DNA of 64,000 nt from NCBI RefSeq assembly GCF_013141765.1, contig NZ_WHOD01000004.1:1-64000 (forward strand), read 5' to 3'. The DNA is from Paenibacillus foliorum. Lineage in GTDB: Bacteria > Bacillota > Bacilli > Paenibacillales > NBRC-103111. Of this stretch, positions 42,572 to 51,817 are shown in pieces (positions within the stretch are counted from its first letter, which is position 1; each line of letters starts with the position of its first letter). The notes beneath the pieces are model-generated. The model saw only the letters and a list, made by a program, of their open reading frames with translations. It did not search any database and was not told the origin of the DNA. The position numbers and the translations under genes are program-made.

Positions 42572-43543
42572 ATGAACAAACCATTACTACTCATTCCATT
42601 ACTTGCATTAACGCTTGTCACGGCTGCATGCGGTCAGAAACAATCGGCCACTCCAGCAGCAACACCACCGGCCTCTAACGCAGCTAAACCAGAAGCAGCA
42701 ACTGCAGCCATCAAGGCTACCGATCCCTATCCAAACGCAGCTCTGCTGGCTGATGTCAAGTGGACCGAAGAGCATCTGAAGGACAGCAAAGTAAAAATAT
42801 TCGATACCCGTGCAAAAGGTTATGAGCAAGGTCATATTCCTGGAGCTTATGCTTTAAATTCCGGTCTTCTGAAGGATTCGACTAATAACACAATTGCTTC
42901 TAAAGAGAAAATTACTGAGCTGTTCCAAGGCCTGGGCGTTAACAGTGACACGACGGTGCTGCTATACGACGAAGGCAACTCCTTGAACGCAAGCCGAGTC
43001 TTTTACGCACTTGAATATTACGGACTCAAGGATCACGTTAAAGTTTTAAATGGCGGCTATGCAGCTTGGTCAGTCGCAGCAAAGGAAGTATCCACCGATA
43101 CGCCTCCTGCCCCGGTTAAGGGAAATTTTGCAGCTGTTCCCAATGATAAGCTAGTTACGACCAAGGAGCAACTTAAGGCACTGAATTTGCAGCAATGCGT
43201 GCTGCTGGATGTTCGTTCAGCCAAGGAATACAGCGGTGAAGACCTGCGTGGCAATAAAAAAGGCGGGCATATCGATAAAGCGGTCAACAGAGAGTGGAGT
43301 GACGCATTAGATGCTAACTCATCTGACGGTGTGCCAAGATTCAAAAACTATCAAGACTTAAGCAAAGCGTTCGATCAAACAGGTGTCGATAAAAGCAAAA
43401 CCATCGTTCCTTATTGCCAAACCAATATCCGTGGGGCACACACCTACTTCACCCTTCGCCTCCTTGGCTACTCCGATATCCGTCCTTATGAAGGCGCATT
43501 TGCCGAATGGGGCAATGCGGATGACACAGCAGTTGTGAAATAG
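42572..43543 (+). CDS. Tandem rhodanese lipoprotein (sulfurtransferase)
   Basis: The 323-aa precursor has a lipoprotein signal (Cys20 in VTAACG), then two rhodanese domains. The first (about 55-175) has Asp-Glu-Gly at the active-site position (LLYDEGNS) and is probably non-catalytic. The second carries the active cysteine in VPYCQTNIRGAHT near residue 280. It would transfer sulfane sulfur outside the membrane, for example from thiosulfate. It opens a same-strand group with a cytoplasmic rhodanese, a TusA-like protein and a YeeE-like transporter. The ATG has TTGGGGG upstream. Confidence 0.9.
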   Translation: MNKPLLLIPLLALTLVTAACGQKQSATPAATPPASNAAKPEAATAAIKATDPYPNAALLADVKWTEEHLKDSKVKIFDTRAKGYEQGHIPGAYALNSGLLKDSTNNTIASKEKITELFQGLGVNSDTTVLLYDEGNSLNASRVFYALEYYGLKDHVKVLNGGYAAWSVAAKEVSTDTPPAPVKGNFAAVPNDKLVTTKEQLKALNLQQCVLLDVRSAKEYSGEDLRGNKKGGHIDKAVNREWSDALDANSSDGVPRFKNYQDLSKAFDQTGVDKSKTIVPYCQTNIRGAHTYFTLRLLGYSDIRPYEGAFAEWGNADDTAVVK

Positions 43544-43558
43544 AGAGGAGAAAGCTCC

Positions 43559-43948
43559 ATGGCTCAAATCATTGAAGGTATTTCACATCTGGACTCCCAT
43601 GAGCTCAAAGATATTTTGGACCAACCTAACAATCCAGTAATTGTTATTGATGTCCGAGAGCCGGAAGAATATGAGGTTGCCCATATTTCCGAGCTCCCTC
43701 TAATCCCGATGGGTGACATTATAGATGTTATCGACCGTTTAGACAGGAACAAAGAATATGTCTTTGTATGCCGCAGTGGCCGCCGCAGCTTCGAGGTTGC
43801 CAAATATTTCAGCTCTAATGGCTTTGAACGCGTCCATAATCATCTAGGCGGTATGCTTGATTGGCAGCAGCAGGGACATGAAGTTGCTGTGGGTCCCTCC
43901 GACCTAATTGTAGAAAATCTTAATCCTGAACAACTAGAAAGGAAGTAA
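43559..43948 (+). CDS. Cytoplasmic single-domain rhodanese
   Basis: The 129-aa rhodanese has IVIDVREPEEYEVAHISE (near 30-47) and the active loop VFVCRSGRRS with the catalytic cysteine near residue 64. The C-terminal tail of about 30 residues is longer than in the minimal domain. It lies 15 bp after the lipoprotein gene and 5 bp before the TusA-like gene, so it probably passes persulfide sulfur to TusA. Confidence 0.92.
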   Translation: MAQIIEGISHLDSHELKDILDQPNNPVIVIDVREPEEYEVAHISELPLIPMGDIIDVIDRLDRNKEYVFVCRSGRRSFEVAKYFSSNGFERVHNHLGGMLDWQQQGHEVAVGPSDLIVENLNPEQLERK

Positions 43949-43953
43949 TACAG

Positions 43954-44214
43954 ATGAGCTTAAATGAACAACAATTACTTGAATTGAAACCCGACCATAT
44001 TGTCGATGCAATCGGCGAAGTATGCCCTCATACCTTGAATCTTGCACTGGCTGGATTGAAACGCGCTAAATCAGGTGAAATCGTAGTAGAAATTACTGAT
44101 CATTCCATTGCCACCAAAACAATTCCTGCCGCAGTCAAAATGAACAAATACGGAGAATTTCTTGGTGTCGCCAAAAAGGGCGGAAATTATCATATTTTCA
44201 TTAAAAAGGCTTAG
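43954..44214 (+). CDS. TusA-like sulfur carrier protein
   Basis: The 86-aa protein has the TusA/YeeD fold with the active cysteine in GEVCPHTLNLALAGL (near residue 27). The final residue of the motif pair is CP followed by HTL. Such proteins carry sulfur as a persulfide, and YeeD-like members work together with YeeE transporters in thiosulfate uptake. It is placed directly between the rhodanese and the YeeE-like gene. Confidence 0.9.
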   Translation: MSLNEQQLLELKPDHIVDAIGEVCPHTLNLALAGLKRAKSGEIVVEITDHSIATKTIPAAVKMNKYGEFLGVAKKGGNYHIFIKKA

Positions 44215-44274
44215 TTAATAGATAGCTCCTTTAGAGCGAAATTGACGTATATTATTAATTACTATTAGGTTAGG

Positions 44275-45405
44275 ATGTTGACATCAATGGCTTATACTTG
44301 GGATGTATTTTTGATGGCCGCCATCTTCGGGTTTCTGTACGGATTTTTATTGCAAAAAGCAGATTTCTGCTTTGTCGCCTCGATTCGCGATTGGATCAGC
44401 GTAAAGGATACACGCATCTTGCATGGTGTGCTGGTTCTGATCGCAACAGCTCTACTGGGCTGGGGTTTAATGCTGACGCTTGGGATTAAAAGCGTATCCG
44501 ATATCTGGACAGTTCCCTTGGGCGGGGCCAATCTACTCGGCGGTATCTTATTCGGCATTGGCATGACTATTGCCGGAGGCTGCGGCTCGGGAACACTTTA
44601 CCGCTGTGGCATGGGTTATGTGCAATTCTGGGTGGTTCTGTTCTTTGCAATCGTCGGCAATTTATTATTCGCACTTCTGTACGACCCATGGGCTCGAGAT
44701 ACTCTAAAGCCTCTTACTATAGCGGAAAGCGGCTACACTTTATTCTCATGGCCACTGCCTTATTATGTACTTCCTGCTGCAATTGTGATTTTGATGCTGG
44801 CTATCGTCATCTATCGTTTCGGTATTTCCGGTTTGCTAAGTGGAATCAAATCGGCATTGACCGATTGGGAAGGCAGCCCGCTCAAGCAATCTCACTGGGA
44901 TATCAGGCTAGTAGCGTTTCTAATTGGGGTTGTTGCAACGATCCAATTCGCTCTCATGTCAAATGTAAGCATTACAGGTCCTGAGACAAGAATCGGGGCA
45001 GTTGCTCTGGCACAGCTTTTGGGCGATGACTTTGTTTTTAACAACACATATCTTAATGCGTTGTTTGCTGATTTCCCGAGAATCGGACTAGGTCCTGAGG
45101 AAACGCTAGTTATATTTCTGGTGATCGGTTCCTTCGCAGCTTCTCTCTTAAGCGGCAGCTTTAAATTACGCATCCCGCGTGCATCGCGGATGCCCTTTGC
45201 TATAGGCGGCGGCTTATTGATGGGAATCTCCTCCCGTATAGCCCCTGGCTGCAACATCGCCAACGTCATTACCGGTATTGGAGGTTTATCCTTAAGCAGC
45301 GTATTCGTCTTGATAGGTATGATTATTGGGATCGTTATTGTAGTTGCTTTTGTTTTCAAAATGCCGCTAATGCTCTTTCAGCGCAGCGATACTTTTCAAG
45401 ACTGA
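44275..45405 (+). CDS. YeeE/YedE-family sulfur-compound transporter
   Basis: The 376-aa protein has about nine hydrophobic segments and two conserved cysteine-containing family loops, GIGMTIAGGCGSGTLYRCG (near 97-115) and GISSRIAPGCNIANVITG (near 320-337). These match the inverted-repeat architecture of YeeE, which imports thiosulfate. The start is ATG 44275; ATG 44287 is an alternative and neither has a strong ribosome binding site. A strong terminator follows. Confidence 0.9.
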   Translation: MLTSMAYTWDVFLMAAIFGFLYGFLLQKADFCFVASIRDWISVKDTRILHGVLVLIATALLGWGLMLTLGIKSVSDIWTVPLGGANLLGGILFGIGMTIAGGCGSGTLYRCGMGYVQFWVVLFFAIVGNLLFALLYDPWARDTLKPLTIAESGYTLFSWPLPYYVLPAAIVILMLAIVIYRFGISGLLSGIKSALTDWEGSPLKQSHWDIRLVAFLIGVVATIQFALMSNVSITGPETRIGAVALAQLLGDDFVFNNTYLNALFADFPRIGLGPEETLVIFLVIGSFAASLLSGSFKLRIPRASRMPFAIGGGLLMGISSRIAPGCNIANVITGIGGLSLSSVFVLIGMIIGIVIVVAFVFKMPLMLFQRSDTFQD

Positions 45406-45425
45406 TAGCAGCAGGAATAGAAAGA

Positions 45426-45473
45426 AGACCGTTTGAACCAGAAAATAATCTGGTCTTAGACGGTCTCTTTTTT
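45426..45473 (+). terminator. Terminator of the sulfur-relay operon
   Basis: AGACCGTTTGAACCAGA pairs with TCTGGTCTTAGACGGTCT, followed by TTTTTT. Confidence 0.9.
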
Positions 45474-45579
45474 ATCCTGAATCTTGAAAGCAATATATTC
45501 TCATGTCAGCCTTATTAGTCAAGCATATATCATTTATGGTAGAATCGGTTTATATCTATCGTTTAGGGGGAGACCCAGA

Positions 45580-45795
45580 TTGGCTCAGAACCGCCGTCTA
45601 ATTACCGATCAAGATTTTCAAGAGGCTATGGAACGTCAACGTGCAATTCGTGTTTTTCAAGACGATCATGTCGTAGACTCAGGTGGAATCATCATCCGAT
45701 TTGACGATAATCTTATTGTCACTCAATCCGGAGTCAGTGATATCTCCTATCATCAAAGGACTCTTTGTGAATTTTTTGAAATGAAAAAAAGATAG
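45580..45795 (+). CDS. 71-aa conserved-looking hypothetical protein
   Basis: The start is TTG with AGGGGGAG upstream. The product begins AQNRRLITDQDFQEAMERQR and has a strand-rich middle (FDDNLIVTQSGVSD). It has no recognisable domain. It is followed 64 bp later by the copper-amine-oxidase-like domain gene; both could share one promoter. Confidence 0.65.
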   Translation: MAQNRRLITDQDFQEAMERQRAIRVFQDDHVVDSGGIIIRFDDNLIVTQSGVSDISYHQRTLCEFFEMKKR

Positions 45796-45859
45796 AATGA
45801 AGTCCAAATTAAACACTACAGCAACTCAAAATGTTCACAACGAGAGGAGTCGTCATATT

Positions 45860-46555
45860 TTGAAAGGGCACAAGCTGCTTGTAGGGGTACTATCGATTGG
45901 AATGTTACTTGCAGGCTCCGTGGGGGTTTATGCAGGAACCAACCTGCAAGAAATCAAAGCTTATTTAAACGGAGATATTACTTTTAAATTAAATGGTGCT
46001 GACTGGTACCCCTTGGATGAAAACGGCCAGAAAGTCCAGCCCATAACCTATAACGGTTCGACTTATGTCCCTCTTCGTGCCGTATCATCAGCCTTCAATG
46101 CTCCAATTGACTATGATGCCGATACGAATTCAGTCATTTTAGGCAAAAGAGTAGACGGTGTTACTGAAGCCTCGCCATTGACAGGCATTACCTTTACGGA
46201 TTCACAAAAAAGTTTAATCGATCAGGAGTTCCAAAAGCTCAGCGTCTTTAAAGCGTATATCCCAACAAAAATAGTTGCTGGAGACAAATACAAACTGACA
46301 GGAAGCTCCGAAGATTCGGTTCGCCATGTATTTAATCATATGATTATCATGGAGAGTTCACGAGATTATTCATCATCCTATGAAGGAACGGATGTAAAAT
46401 TATCCACCAACGTTTCTGCCAAATGGATTAAACCGAGCGATATGGATATGCTTGTGTACAAGCTCGGCGATACTTACATTTCTATCTTTTCAGAAGATCA
46501 ATCTTTAAGTAAAGAACAATTGCAAGGAATTGCAGCGAGCATGGTTGAACTTTAA
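45860..46555 (+). CDS. Secreted protein with a copper amine oxidase-like N-terminal domain
   Basis: The 231-aa precursor has a signal peptide ending SVGVYAG and then a domain of the copper amine oxidase N-terminal type (TYNGSTYVPLRAVSSAF, about 80-100; NSVILGKR). This domain is very common in secreted Paenibacillus proteins and does not imply amine oxidase activity. The remaining 120 residues are unrecognised. I chose TTG 45860 because GAGAGGAG precedes it and it gives a clean signal peptide; ATG 45797 lacks a site. Confidence 0.75.
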   Translation: MKGHKLLVGVLSIGMLLAGSVGVYAGTNLQEIKAYLNGDITFKLNGADWYPLDENGQKVQPITYNGSTYVPLRAVSSAFNAPIDYDADTNSVILGKRVDGVTEASPLTGITFTDSQKSLIDQEFQKLSVFKAYIPTKIVAGDKYKLTGSSEDSVRHVFNHMIIMESSRDYSSSYEGTDVKLSTNVSAKWIKPSDMDMLVYKLGDTYISIFSEDQSLSKEQLQGIAASMVEL

Positions 46556-46570
46556 TTTATTTCGCTAATA

Positions 46571-46943
46571 GGTTCAACCTCAAAATCAGTGCTTGACCCT
46601 CCTCCGATCATCAGCCTGCACAATCCTGCAAACATGCAGTTATTATTTGCCGAAATATGCTTATGAGCGGAAAGAACTGCAAAAGTACATCAATTTCACG
46701 CAAAGCGATACGGTTTCTGCTAAGCATGAAAAAAGCTGCACAATTGCATAAATTCACCAAGACTGCCGATATATCGGCCATAAGGCTGCATAAATGCAGG
46801 ATTTGAGGGCAGGCAATAGCTTCGAACAATGTCTTGTCTTGTTCGCAGTCGTCATTGCTTTTCGTAAGGTCTTGTCAAACGCTGAGCTGGTAAGGAGCCG
46901 AAATCGAATGATTTCGTCAAGCGGTGATTTTCGGTTCTGAGCC
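46571..46943. repeat. MITE-like element, copy B
   Basis: The 373-bp element has terminal inverted repeats: the left end GGTTCAACCTCAAAATCAGT continues GCTTGACC, and the reverse complement of the right end reads GGCTCAGAACCGAAAATCAC then GCTTGACG. Its body aligns with the reverse complement of the copy at 1163-1515, roughly two thirds to three quarters identical by eye. It lies after the copper-amine-oxidase-like gene. It has no transposase and no clear target-site duplication. Confidence 0.75.
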
Positions 46944-46964
46944 CTTTAAAAAGCAACTTAAATA

Positions 46965-47007
46965 AGAGCACCTCGGAACCTTTAAAAGGGTACGAAGTGC
47001 TCTTTTT
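46965..47007. terminator. Bidirectional terminator
   Basis: AGAGCACCTCGGAACC pairs with GGGTACGAAGTGCTCT, with a T-run on the plus strand and an A-run on the other side, between convergent genes. Confidence 0.85.
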
Positions 47008-47067
47008 ATGTTTGTGTGGAGCAAAGCCGACAAGCCTAGGATCGCGCCTATCATAGCCTTAGTTACG

Positions 47068-48810
47068 TTATGCAAGCTCCAGCATTTGTTTCACCTTGAA
47101 TTCTAGTTCAACCATTGAAAACGGCTTATTCATATAGGCGTTAACGCCTAGCTGTTGTCCTCTTGACATGTCTTCATCACGGCTGCGACCTGAAAGCATC
47201 AGAATATGAAGCTCATCGGGCATCGCTTCTTCCCGCTTTAGTTTTTCAAGCATTCCAAAACCGTCCAGCCTTGGCATTACACCATCCAATATACACAAAT
47301 CCACGTGCTGTCCTTTAATAATCGAGTAAGCTTCTTCCCCATCGACCGCTTCAATGAATTGAACAGGCAGATGCTGCAGCTTGGAAACAAGGATGGAGCG
47401 AAGGATGCGGTCATCATCAGCTATCAGTACCGTCTTCTTGCGAGTCTCCGTTGCAGCCGAAACCTCAGATAGCGCAGCCGACATATCATCCGCATATAGC
47501 AGAACACGATCTCTGCCGCATTGCTTCGCTGAATACATAGCATCATCTGCTCGTCTGATCCACTCAGCTACCGAAATTCCGTCGGACCATTCGCAAACTC
47601 CGGCTGAAAAGGTAATATGAAAGGCCTGTCCATCATATTGGGCAACAGGGCCTGCGTGGGTATGCTGCAGCATAGTCTCCATTACTTTTTTCGCATCCGC
47701 ACCCAAAACTCCTGGAAGCACAATAACAAATTCTTCACCACCGAAGCGCGCGAGTAAATCGGTTTCCCTCAGATGATTTTGAAGCAAATGCGCTAAGCCC
47801 TGTAACACAATATCTCCGATGTGATGCCCATGTGTATCATTTATAGATTTAAACCGATCAATATCGATAAATGCTAAGGAAATTGGCGATGGATAACGTT
47901 GAATCCGCTGCAGCTCAGCTAGAATTTGATGATCAAAGTAACGCCGGTTATAGGCACCTGTCAATGGATCGCGAAATGCCATCTGTTCAAAATTTTTCGT
48001 CCGTTTCAGCAGGCCGTATATACGTGCGCTTAATTCTTCATACTGAAAGGGCTTTGTTACATAATCGTCCGCACCCAAGTAGAAACAACGAACCTTATCA
48101 TGGATATCGCTGCGTCCGGAAAGCACCACTAACGGTATCCATTTTAAGGTAGGATCCTCTTTCACAAATTCAAAAAGCTCATAACCTGACTGTGGATGCA
48201 TCATTAAATCTATTGTAATGAGATCATAGGTGAATTCACGCAGCAGTTTTTGAGCACCTGCAACATCATGTGCATCGTCCACTATATAACCTTCCAGAGT
48301 AAGACGGCGGACAAGATAAGAGCGAAGCACCTCATCATCATCAATGACAAGGAGCCGGCAGCCAGGCGCCAATGCAGCACCTTGCAATAGCTTCTGGTCC
48401 TGTTTATCATCCAAATCCAATTCTTGAGAGTAAACATCCAATTCCATTGCTAGCTGCTGCAACCAAACTGTCCCTTCCGAAACAGTCGTTTGAAATCCAG
48501 CTATTACAGATGTATTTGTGCTCGATATGCTTTCTTGACATTGCGCCCATTCCCATTGCTGTACAAGCTTTTCTGCAATATCCCCGATTCGTACAAATCC
48601 GAACATCGGCGCACTGCCTTTTAAAGTATGGACTAACCTGTATATTTGCAGTGCTACATCGAATGTAATGTTCTCGTTCTTTGAAGCAAACAGCTCTCGA
48701 AGTCTATCCAACTGTTTGCGAAGCTCCACCACATAACGCTTTCGTCCTTCTTTCATTAATCTTGCTTCTTTTTGAATCCGCTCTTCTTGAGTCGTATGCC
48801 GCAAAGCCAT
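47068..48810 (-). CDS. Hpt-REC-GGDEF-REC signalling protein (diguanylate cyclase)
   Basis: The 580-aa protein has four parts in order: an Hpt domain with phospho-His61 in VHTLKGSA, a receiver domain (about 150-270; LVIDDDEVLRSYL, ITIDLMM), a GGDEF domain (about 285-440) with active site FGGEEF and an inhibitory I-site RETD five residues before it, and a C-terminal receiver (about 458-580; LIADDDRILRSIL, LDGVMPRLDG). It should make cyclic di-GMP under control of a phosphorelay. It has no kinase domain, so phosphate must come from another kinase. A single-domain receiver gene lies 43 bp upstream on the same strand. Confidence 0.92.
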   Translation of the reverse strand: MALRHTTQEERIQKEARLMKEGRKRYVVELRKQLDRLRELFASKNENITFDVALQIYRLVHTLKGSAPMFGFVRIGDIAEKLVQQWEWAQCQESISSTNTSVIAGFQTTVSEGTVWLQQLAMELDVYSQELDLDDKQDQKLLQGAALAPGCRLLVIDDDEVLRSYLVRRLTLEGYIVDDAHDVAGAQKLLREFTYDLITIDLMMHPQSGYELFEFVKEDPTLKWIPLVVLSGRSDIHDKVRCFYLGADDYVTKPFQYEELSARIYGLLKRTKNFEQMAFRDPLTGAYNRRYFDHQILAELQRIQRYPSPISLAFIDIDRFKSINDTHGHHIGDIVLQGLAHLLQNHLRETDLLARFGGEEFVIVLPGVLGADAKKVMETMLQHTHAGPVAQYDGQAFHITFSAGVCEWSDGISVAEWIRRADDAMYSAKQCGRDRVLLYADDMSAALSEVSAATETRKKTVLIADDDRILRSILVSKLQHLPVQFIEAVDGEEAYSIIKGQHVDLCILDGVMPRLDGFGMLEKLKREEAMPDELHILMLSGRSRDEDMSRGQQLGVNAYMNKPFSMVELEFKVKQMLELA

Positions 48811-48853
48811 TCACTTCCAGTCGTTTTCGATTTCGATCCCTTATATTAGTGAC

Positions 48854-49234
48854 TCACTGTCTGCTTTCGATTAACTCTTGAACGGTGTCAACTAACTGCA
48901 GTGGACTGAAGGGCTTTACAATATAAGTACTCACTCCCGCAGCACTCGCACGTTCCCTATCCTTCTCCAATGCTTTCGCAGTCAATAATATTACAGGAGT
49001 ATTCTGATTCGGATTTTCATGGTTACGCAGCCACTCACACACCTCAACACCAGTCAATTCAGGCATCATATAATCAAGGATAATGAGATCGTATCGTTCC
49101 CGCTGAATGTAATTGAGCGCTTCTTTCCCATCCTCTGATTCTGTAATCTCATACCCGTCATCAGCAAGAGTTTCAGTTAATAAGAACCGCAAAGCTAACT
49201 CATCATCAGCTAATAAAATCTTATAATTCTCCAT
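48854..49234 (-). CDS. Single-domain response regulator
   Basis: The 126-aa receiver has the acidic pair ILLADDE, the phospho-acceptor Asp in IILDYMMPELTG (near 54), and the Lys in YIVKPFSPLQLVD (near 106). It has no output domain. It probably relays phosphate within the phosphorelay of the adjacent Hpt-REC-GGDEF-REC protein, with which it appears to be co-transcribed. Confidence 0.9.
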   Translation of the reverse strand: MENYKILLADDELALRFLLTETLADDGYEITESEDGKEALNYIQRERYDLIILDYMMPELTGVEVCEWLRNHENPNQNTPVILLTAKALEKDRERASAAGVSTYIVKPFSPLQLVDTVQELIESRQ

Positions 49235-49444
49235 CTCAAAATCTCCCCAAATTTCGTCTCAAATTTTTGTTTTATTATATCATTATAGCCGCAGATTTTG
49301 TTGGTAAATTTCATATAACCTTCTTCATAAAGTATAAAACAGTAATTTATAAGTCATATGAACTATGGTATTATATTATAATAGGTTTGTTCAATTAAAA
49401 ATCAACCTACACTAGATACATTGTACTATAAAGGAGCAGATATT

Positions 49445-49828
49445 ATGGATAATATTGACCACATAATAAAAAAAGTGTCGAAATATATCTCCTTCGGTCA
49501 ACCCGTATCTTCAGGTTCTGTTTTTAGTCAACGAATTTCAGATCCTCGAATTGCTATATCGGCTTATTACATGAGCATGAAACTACGCAATGAAGAAGAA
49601 CAGTATTACCATGAGATTTGGCTAAAGAAGGAAGGACACTTCGTCATCACAGAAGCTTGGTATAAAGATTCCAATGTTTCCCGTAAAATATTTCAAGACA
49701 ACGTCTCTTACGAAGATATCAAAAACATATTCGGTGAAGAAGATGCTCATGGATTAGCTATCCGTATGACAGAGATTATTAAGAAATCGGAAAAAGAAGA
49801 CTGGAGTTCTAGCAAAAAGAGAGCATAA
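49445..49828 (+). CDS. 127-aa protein of unknown function
   Basis: The protein starts MDNIDHIIKKVSKYISFG and has an alternating strand-like core (ISAYYMSMKLRNEEEQYY, HEIWLKKEGHFVITEAWY) and a charged helical C-terminus. I do not recognise a family. The ATG with AAGGAG upstream is chosen over a start eight codons earlier. It is transcribed divergently from the response-regulator genes and ends in a terminator. Confidence 0.7.
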   Translation: MDNIDHIIKKVSKYISFGQPVSSGSVFSQRISDPRIAISAYYMSMKLRNEEEQYYHEIWLKKEGHFVITEAWYKDSNVSRKIFQDNVSYEDIKNIFGEEDAHGLAIRMTEIIKKSEKEDWSSSKKRA

Positions 49829-49855
49829 GGAGCTACACCTTATCTCTCTTTTTTG
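49815..49855 (+). terminator. Terminator overlapping the end of the 127-aa gene
   Basis: AAAGAGAG-ATAAGG pairs with CCTTAT-CTCTCTTTTTT. The stop codon lies within the stem. Confidence 0.85.
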
Positions 49856-50161
49856 TGTATCCCCTCTACGATCCTTCTTGTATCCTGCCATAGCCGCGAG
49901 TATCTAACCAAACGTGTACCCAGATGGTCCAATGCAGGACCGGAAGATGCAAAAACAATTACATACGAGGCCTGCATCGAGCTTCATGATAACGCTGCAC
50001 TAATATTGTGCGGACGTTTTTTTGTGATGTTTTACCTGAGACGGGCGCCAAAATCATGTCATATTCATATTATAAATTAGTCGGAACGAAATTCCTTATT
50101 CCCGATAAGCTTAGTTTGATTTATAATAGAGTTAACAGACAACTGTAAGAGGTGTAAAAGT
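49856..50161. other. Intergenic region with no recognised gene
   Basis: No convincing reading frame is present. GCAC-taata-TTGTGC at about 50000-50015 is followed by GGACGTTTTTTT and may be a weak terminator. TATAAT at 50122-50127 could be the -10 of the tauE-like gene, but no good -35 is visible. Confidence 0.4.
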
Positions 50162-50923
50162 ATGGAGTGGAGTATTGCAGCAATGGGGCTTTTAGTTGGA
50201 TTGCTTGTCGGTATGACAGGTGTAGGAGGAGCAGCATTATTAACACCATTATTAATTTTGCTTAACATATCGCCTACTGTCGCAGTAGCCACCGATTTGT
50301 TTTATAATTCGATCACAAAATTATTTGGCAGCATTCAGCATTATCGGCAAAAAACAATTGATTTCAAGCTAGTAAAATATTTAGCTATGGGAAGTATTCC
50401 TGGTGCCGTTGTGGCGATCCTCTTGTTAGAGCTGTACCCGCCGCTTCATAATATTCAGGAGACCATAGTAAAGCACATGCTGGGCATCGTTCTAATTGTC
50501 GTCGCCCTTGCGAGTATCGCCAAGCTGTGGTTCAGTAAGCTGGAAGAAAACCGTTGGCAAATGAAGCCAATTACGGAAAAACGCAGCTTGACGATCACCA
50601 TCGGGATTATCCTCGGTTTTATCGTCGGGATGACTTCCATCGGCTCCGGTTCGTTGTTTGCACTAGCGATGATGTTCTTTTACCGACTAGGCGCTGCAAG
50701 GCTCGTTGGTACCGATATTGTACATGCATTCTTTCTAGTGACGGCTGCCGGGATACTGCATGCCGGTTTCGGTAACATCGATTACGGCTTAGCTTTTAAT
50801 TTGCTGCTAGGCTCTGTGCCAGGCGTTATTGTCGGCAGCTCACTCTCCGCTAAGCTGCCTTCCAAGCCTCTGCGCACATTTATGGCAGCCATTATCCTGA
50901 TTAGCGGAATTAAGCTTATTTAA
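50162..50923 (+). CDS. TauE/SafE-family sulfite/anion exporter
   Basis: The 253-aa membrane protein has seven to eight hydrophobic segments and the two TauE repeats: [19 protein letters not shown] (residues 12-30) and [19 protein letters not shown] (near 150-168). Such proteins export sulfite, sulfoacetate or related organosulfur anions. The sulfur-relay operon is 5 kb away and a link is only suggested. The stop codon overlaps that of the convergent pxpA by a few bases. Confidence 0.9.
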   Translation: MEWSIAAMGLLVGLLVGMTGVGGAALLTPLLILLNISPTVAVATDLFYNSITKLFGSIQHYRQKTIDFKLVKYLAMGSIPGAVVAILLLELYPPLHNIQETIVKHMLGIVLIVVALASIAKLWFSKLEENRWQMKPITEKRSLTITIGIILGFIVGMTSIGSGSLFALAMMFFYRLGAARLVGTDIVHAFFLVTAAGILHAGFGNIDYGLAFNLLLGSVPGVIVGSSLSAKLPSKPLRTFMAAIILISGIKLI

Positions 50924-51681
50924 GTCCTAAGCGCGCGAACAGCAATGCTAGCCTGCTCCAACCTTGCGCGGATCTTTACCGCAAACTGTAAGGCATGCGG
51001 CCCATCTCCATGAATGCATACTGTGTCGGCCTTCAGGTGTATACGGCTATCCTGCTGATTGCTATTCATGCCTTCCTTCACCATGCCAATCACTTGATTG
51101 GCGGCAGTATCTGCATCGTGCAGCAGTGCATTCGCTTCAGTACGAGGTGTCAAGGTTCCGTCTGCACGATAAGTCCGGTCAGCAAAAACCTCTCCCGCGA
51201 CCCGCAGCCCTTTCCTACTCCCGGCCTTAACCAGCTCGCTGCCTGCGAGGCCGAAGAGTATCAACTCCGGATCAATGCGATAAACAGCTTCAGCAATTGC
51301 GTCGGACAAGCTTGTATCAACTGACGCCATATTATAAAGGGCGCCATGTGGCTTTACATGCTGCAGAACAGCACCTTCAGCACGCACGAAACCCCACAGT
51401 GCACCGATTTGGTACACGGTTATTTCATAGGCTTCCTCTGCCGTAATATGCATGGCACGTCTGCCGAACCCAGCCATATCGGGCAGTCCAGGATGCGCTC
51501 CAATAGCTACCCCATTGTCGAGACACAAGCGCACTGTCCTACGTATTACCGCCGGATCCCCTGCATGATATCCGCAAGCAATATTAGCCGAAGTAATATG
51601 CTTCATTAATGACTCATCATGTCCAAGCTGATAAGCTCCGAAGCTCTCACCCATGTCGCAATTCAGATCGATTGTACTCAT
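50920..51681 (-). CDS. pxpA: 5-Oxoprolinase subunit PxpA (LamB/YcsF family)
   Basis: The 253-aa protein has the family N-terminus [17 protein letters not shown], then [13 protein letters not shown] (near 33-45), HPGLPD and [10 protein letters not shown] (near 108-117). With PxpB and PxpC it converts 5-oxoproline to glutamate using ATP. The start ATG follows GGGGGGAA. It is separated from pxpBC by about 1.15 kb and by a terminator and the CD3324-like gene, so it seems to be a separate transcript. Confidence 0.93.
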   Translation of the reverse strand: MSTIDLNCDMGESFGAYQLGHDESLMKHITSANIACGYHAGDPAVIRRTVRLCLDNGVAIGAHPGLPDMAGFGRRAMHITAEEAYEITVYQIGALWGFVRAEGAVLQHVKPHGALYNMASVDTSLSDAIAEAVYRIDPELILFGLAGSELVKAGSRKGLRVAGEVFADRTYRADGTLTPRTEANALLHDADTAANQVIGMVKEGMNSNQQDSRIHLKADTVCIHGDGPHALQFAVKIRARLEQASIAVRALRT

Positions 51682-51741
51682 TATTTCCCCCCTATTAATT
51701 TATGAAATGTCCCTTTACCTTTCTCAAAAAAACTAGATAAC

Positions 51742-51764
51742 GAAAAAAAGCCTTCCGGCTTTTT
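51742..51764 (-). terminator. Terminator of the CD3324-like gene
   Basis: AAAAAAGCC-ttcc-GGCTTTTTT is a short strong hairpin between the CD3324-like gene and pxpA. Confidence 0.85.
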
Positions 51765-51817
51765 TCAGGTGTATGGAAATCCGGTACATATAAAGGTGCT
51801 CTGAAGCAGCCCTCTAT

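Noticed and set aside
46797..46900. Small protein in MITE copy B
   Set aside because: The frame matching that of copy A is broken by a TGA and frameshifts.
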